Shown one piece after another: positions 4,140 through 6,117 of a stretch of 6,117 bases of DNA (position 1 is the stretch's first letter; every line of letters begins with the position of its first letter). The notes beneath the pieces are model-generated. The model was not told the DNA's origin and did no database searches. It saw only the letters and a list, made by a program, of their open reading frames with translations. The stretch comes from Gammaproteobacteria bacterium (GTDB lineage: Bacteria > Pseudomonadota > Gammaproteobacteria > Thiohalobacterales > Thiohalobacteraceae). Location: the NCBI GenBank assembly GCA_016214925.1, contig JACRMO010000182.1:1-6117 (forward strand). The letters are read 5' to 3'. A program made the translations under genes and the position numbers.

Positions 4140-6117
4140 TCGCGGATTGGTATGAGCCTCTTCGGGATGTCCGCTCGCTCGGAAGCCAGACGGCGAAGCC
4201 CGGTAACCTGGGTGGCCTGCATGCCGCGCGCCAAGAGCATTTGGGTCAGTTCTTCACGGTCGACAGCCTTGCCCGCTTTGCGTGGGAGTTGATTCAGCCC
4301 GCTATGGCGCGGGCGTTGGCCCGCGATGGTGAAGGATCTCGAATTTCCCTCTTCGATAATTCGGTCGGAAGCGGCAGGCTGTTTCAGTTCGCCGATCCGA
4401 CGACCCATAGCCTGGCAGGCGTGGACATCCACGCACCCGTGGTCGACCGCCTGAGTTCGGTTGCCGAAGCAGCCGGGTTCAGCTGCGATTTCCTGCAGTG
4501 TGGCATGGAAGCCGTCCGCGCACGACACTACAGCGTCGGCCTAATCAACCCGCCGTTTTCCCTGAGTCTGCAATCTCCCCTCCTCGAACCCTACAGATGC
4601 ACGACGTTCGGCAAGTACGGTCCGAACTCAAGTACCGTGTCGCATGCCTACGCGCTGGAGCAGGCGCTGGACGCCTGCGATGTGGTGATCGCCATACTTC
4701 CCCGCACCTTCGCCCGAGCAGTGGAGACGGATCCGTCGTTGTGTACCCGTCTGGCCGGGGTGTTCGATCTGCCACGCTCGACCTTCGAGGAAGAAAATGC
4801 GGACGTTGCGGTTACGGTACTGGTTTTCGACGCTTTACCACGCGAGTCAGCACCCGTCCGGGCCAGCGTTTCTGACCTCGAATCCGTGCCGCCCGACCTC
4901 GGCCTGGAGTGCCGCACGGACAGAGTCTTGAGCCCTCGCCTGAAACACAAACTGATGGTCGACGAGGGGCCGGTGATCACCTTGCCCGTTACGAATGATG
5001 CAACTGTCCGCGTCACGCACGACGGGCGACGGCTGGTACTGAAATATCGCTGCGGGCTCACCCAGGCCAAAGTGGCCAACGCCGTCCTTCGGGAGTCGAT
5101 CGCCCGCTACCCTCACCTGGACAAGCGCTATCCGAAACAGGTCCGATACACCGGCGACGGTGCGCTGGATCTGGAGGTGTACCTCGCGCAGCCCGACCCC
5201 TTGGCGGTGTTCCAGCAGTTTATCGAACTGATTCAGTCCGCCGGCGGCCAGCCCGTCGTCGACATTCAGGTGTACCAGTACATCAAACGTCGCGCTCGCC
5301 ACAACGCCCGTGACACCGTTCCTCTGAGGCATGTGATCTACGCGCCGGCGGCGCTAGACACAGGTCGTATCGTCGCCAAGGCAATCACCACCCACGCACT
5401 GAACCCCGACTCCTGGCTGTCGCCGGTCATCGAGGCCGGTGAGACCATCGAATTCGTGCCCGTCAACGTGAACGGAGAGACCCGGTATCGGCTGGATTCC
5501 AAGATCGGATCATACGTTTTGACCTATGAGCAGGTTCTGCAACGCTACGCGTTCCAGGACGTTCATGGCGACTGGACGGTCAAACACGAGGGACTGGCTG
5601 TCCGCTACCCGGAGATCGCAAGAAACTGGATCGCGCGGGCAAGGGCGCTCGATGCCCTGATCGTCGTCGAGCCGCACCTCGTTCCAGAAATGGAGCGGGA
5701 AATTACATCCCTGCCCCTGACAGAGGCGGACATGGAAGGAGAATTCTCCGCGTTAGGCCTGGACAGATCACAGTGGCAGGTTATCCGTTCACCCAACGAC
5801 CTCGACCACCTCAAGCGCATCAACGTGATTTCCTACAATCGCCTCCGCTTGGCACTGGACGGGAGCCGGCCGAAGCTGACATTTGCGCGACGGCTGAGGC
5901 GCCGGATCGGCATCCTCATTGCCGACGAGGGGCATTTGCTGCGGAACATGACCAGCCAACAGACGCGCGCTATCTGGATGGTGAGTGCCCGTAAGCGATA
6001 CATCCTATCCGGCACGCCGGTTGCGAACTATCCGCGCGATATCGCACCACTGCTCGCCTATATCGCGGACGGTACCGCTGCTCAGCCCTACGGATATTAC
6101 CGGCCCTATCTCGAACC
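4136..6117 (+). CDS. Large N6-adenine DNA methyltransferase / SNF2-type helicase fusion, 3' end outside the window
   Basis: The frame stays open from ATG 4136 to the window edge: 660 codons plus two bases, no stop. Residues 37-41 (GQFFT) and the following helix resemble the start of HsdM-like N6-adenine methyltransferases. DNSVGSGRLF (74-83) is a SAM-binding motif I variant (usual form DPxxGxG), GVDIHA (95-100) fits motif II, and INPPF (137-141) is the N6-adenine catalytic motif IV. Residues 240-460 are unassigned and may include a DNA-recognition or linker region. From about 505 SNF2-like motifs appear: ALIVVEPHLV (507-516), VISYNRL (564-570), LIADEGHLLRN (594-604, Walker B/DEGH) and YILSGTPVAN (622-631, motif III). 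The second helicase lobe must lie beyond the window. No GxGKT/S Walker A is visible before residue 594. Methyltransferase-first, helicase-second order resembles phage P1 DarB-type proteins and differs from type ISP restriction enzymes. Function could be modification, defence or anti-restriction. GC is visibly higher than in dinG. Confidence 0.85.
   Translation, partial: MIADWYEPLRDVRSLGSQTAKPGNLGGLHAARQEHLGQFFTVDSLARFAWELIQPAMARALARDGEGSRISLFDNSVGSGRLFQFADPTTHSLAGVDIHAPVVDRLSSVAEAAGFSCDFLQCGMEAVRARHYSVGLINPPFSLSLQSPLLEPYRCTTFGKYGPNSSTVSHAYALEQALDACDVVIAILPRTFARAVETDPSLCTRLAGVFDLPRSTFEEENADVAVTVLVFDALPRESAPVRASVSDLESVPPDLGLECRTDRVLSPRLKHKLMVDEGPVITLPVTNDATVRVTHDGRRLVLKYRCGLTQAKVANAVLRESIARYPHLDKRYPKQVRYTGDGALDLEVYLAQPDPLAVFQQFIELIQSAGGQPVVDIQVYQYIKRRARHNARDTVPLRHVIYAPAALDTGRIVAKAITTHALNPDSWLSPVIEAGETIEFVPVNVNGETRYRLDSKIGSYVLTYEQVLQRYAFQDVHGDWTVKHEGLAVRYPEIARNWIARARALDALIVVEPHLVPEMEREITSLPLTEADMEGEFSALGLDRSQWQVIRSPNDLDHLKRINVISYNRLRLALDGSRPKLTFARRLRRRIGILIADEGHLLRNMTSQQTRAIWMVSARKRYILSGTPVANYPRDIAPLLAYIADGTAAQPYGYYRPYLE

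Noticed and set aside
4121..4528. 135-aa open frame on the minus strand covering the gene junction
   Set aside because: It overlaps the methyltransferase N-terminus with its clear GQFFT and motif I; no domain is recognisable in the antisense translation.
4847..5332. 161-aa open frame on the minus strand
   Set aside because: It lies fully antisense to the continuous methyltransferase-helicase frame, has no recognisable motif, and is the kind of shadow expected in GC-rich coding DNA.

Overview
The window looks like an accessory segment (integrative element or plasmid backbone) of a proteobacterium. I infer this from the proteobacterial style of the genes, the moderately high GC, the fact that every gene is on the + strand, and the mixture of stand-alone DNA-processing genes with an unrecognised gene and a large methyltransferase/helicase. 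Genus cannot be fixed from the sequence. No integrase, transposase, relaxase, att site, tRNA or CRISPR repeat is visible, so mobility is an inference.

Left part (1-2900): the window opens inside a BRCT domain that ends a DNA-repair-type protein. A perfect 12-bp inverted repeat follows. Next come a secreted thermonuclease-like (SNase) protein and a full-length DinG-family helicase that keeps all four iron-sulfur cysteines.

Middle (2901-3374): the gap after dinG is the least ordinary part. It has a good sigma70-type promoter, then three consecutive hairpins and a run of eight T. The first and third hairpins each expose six consecutive C in the loop. This reads either as a small RNA of about 86 nt or as an attenuator-like leader for the genes downstream. 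A 59-codon cysteine-containing small gene with an excellent ribosome-binding site follows.

Right part (3375-6117): an unrecognised 254-aa protein overlaps by ATGA the start of a very large gene that runs off the window, with 660 codons visible. Its N-terminus carries N6-adenine methyltransferase motifs (GQFFT, DNSVGSG, NPPF). About 500 residues in, SNF2-type helicase motifs (DEGH, SGTP) appear. No Walker A motif can be found where a SNF2 ATPase should have one. The coupled pair, with the small gene and structured leader in front, is the best candidate here for an undescribed defence, anti-defence or element-maintenance system. That role is inference from domain content and position only.

All coordinates and motifs were read by eye; no database search was run.
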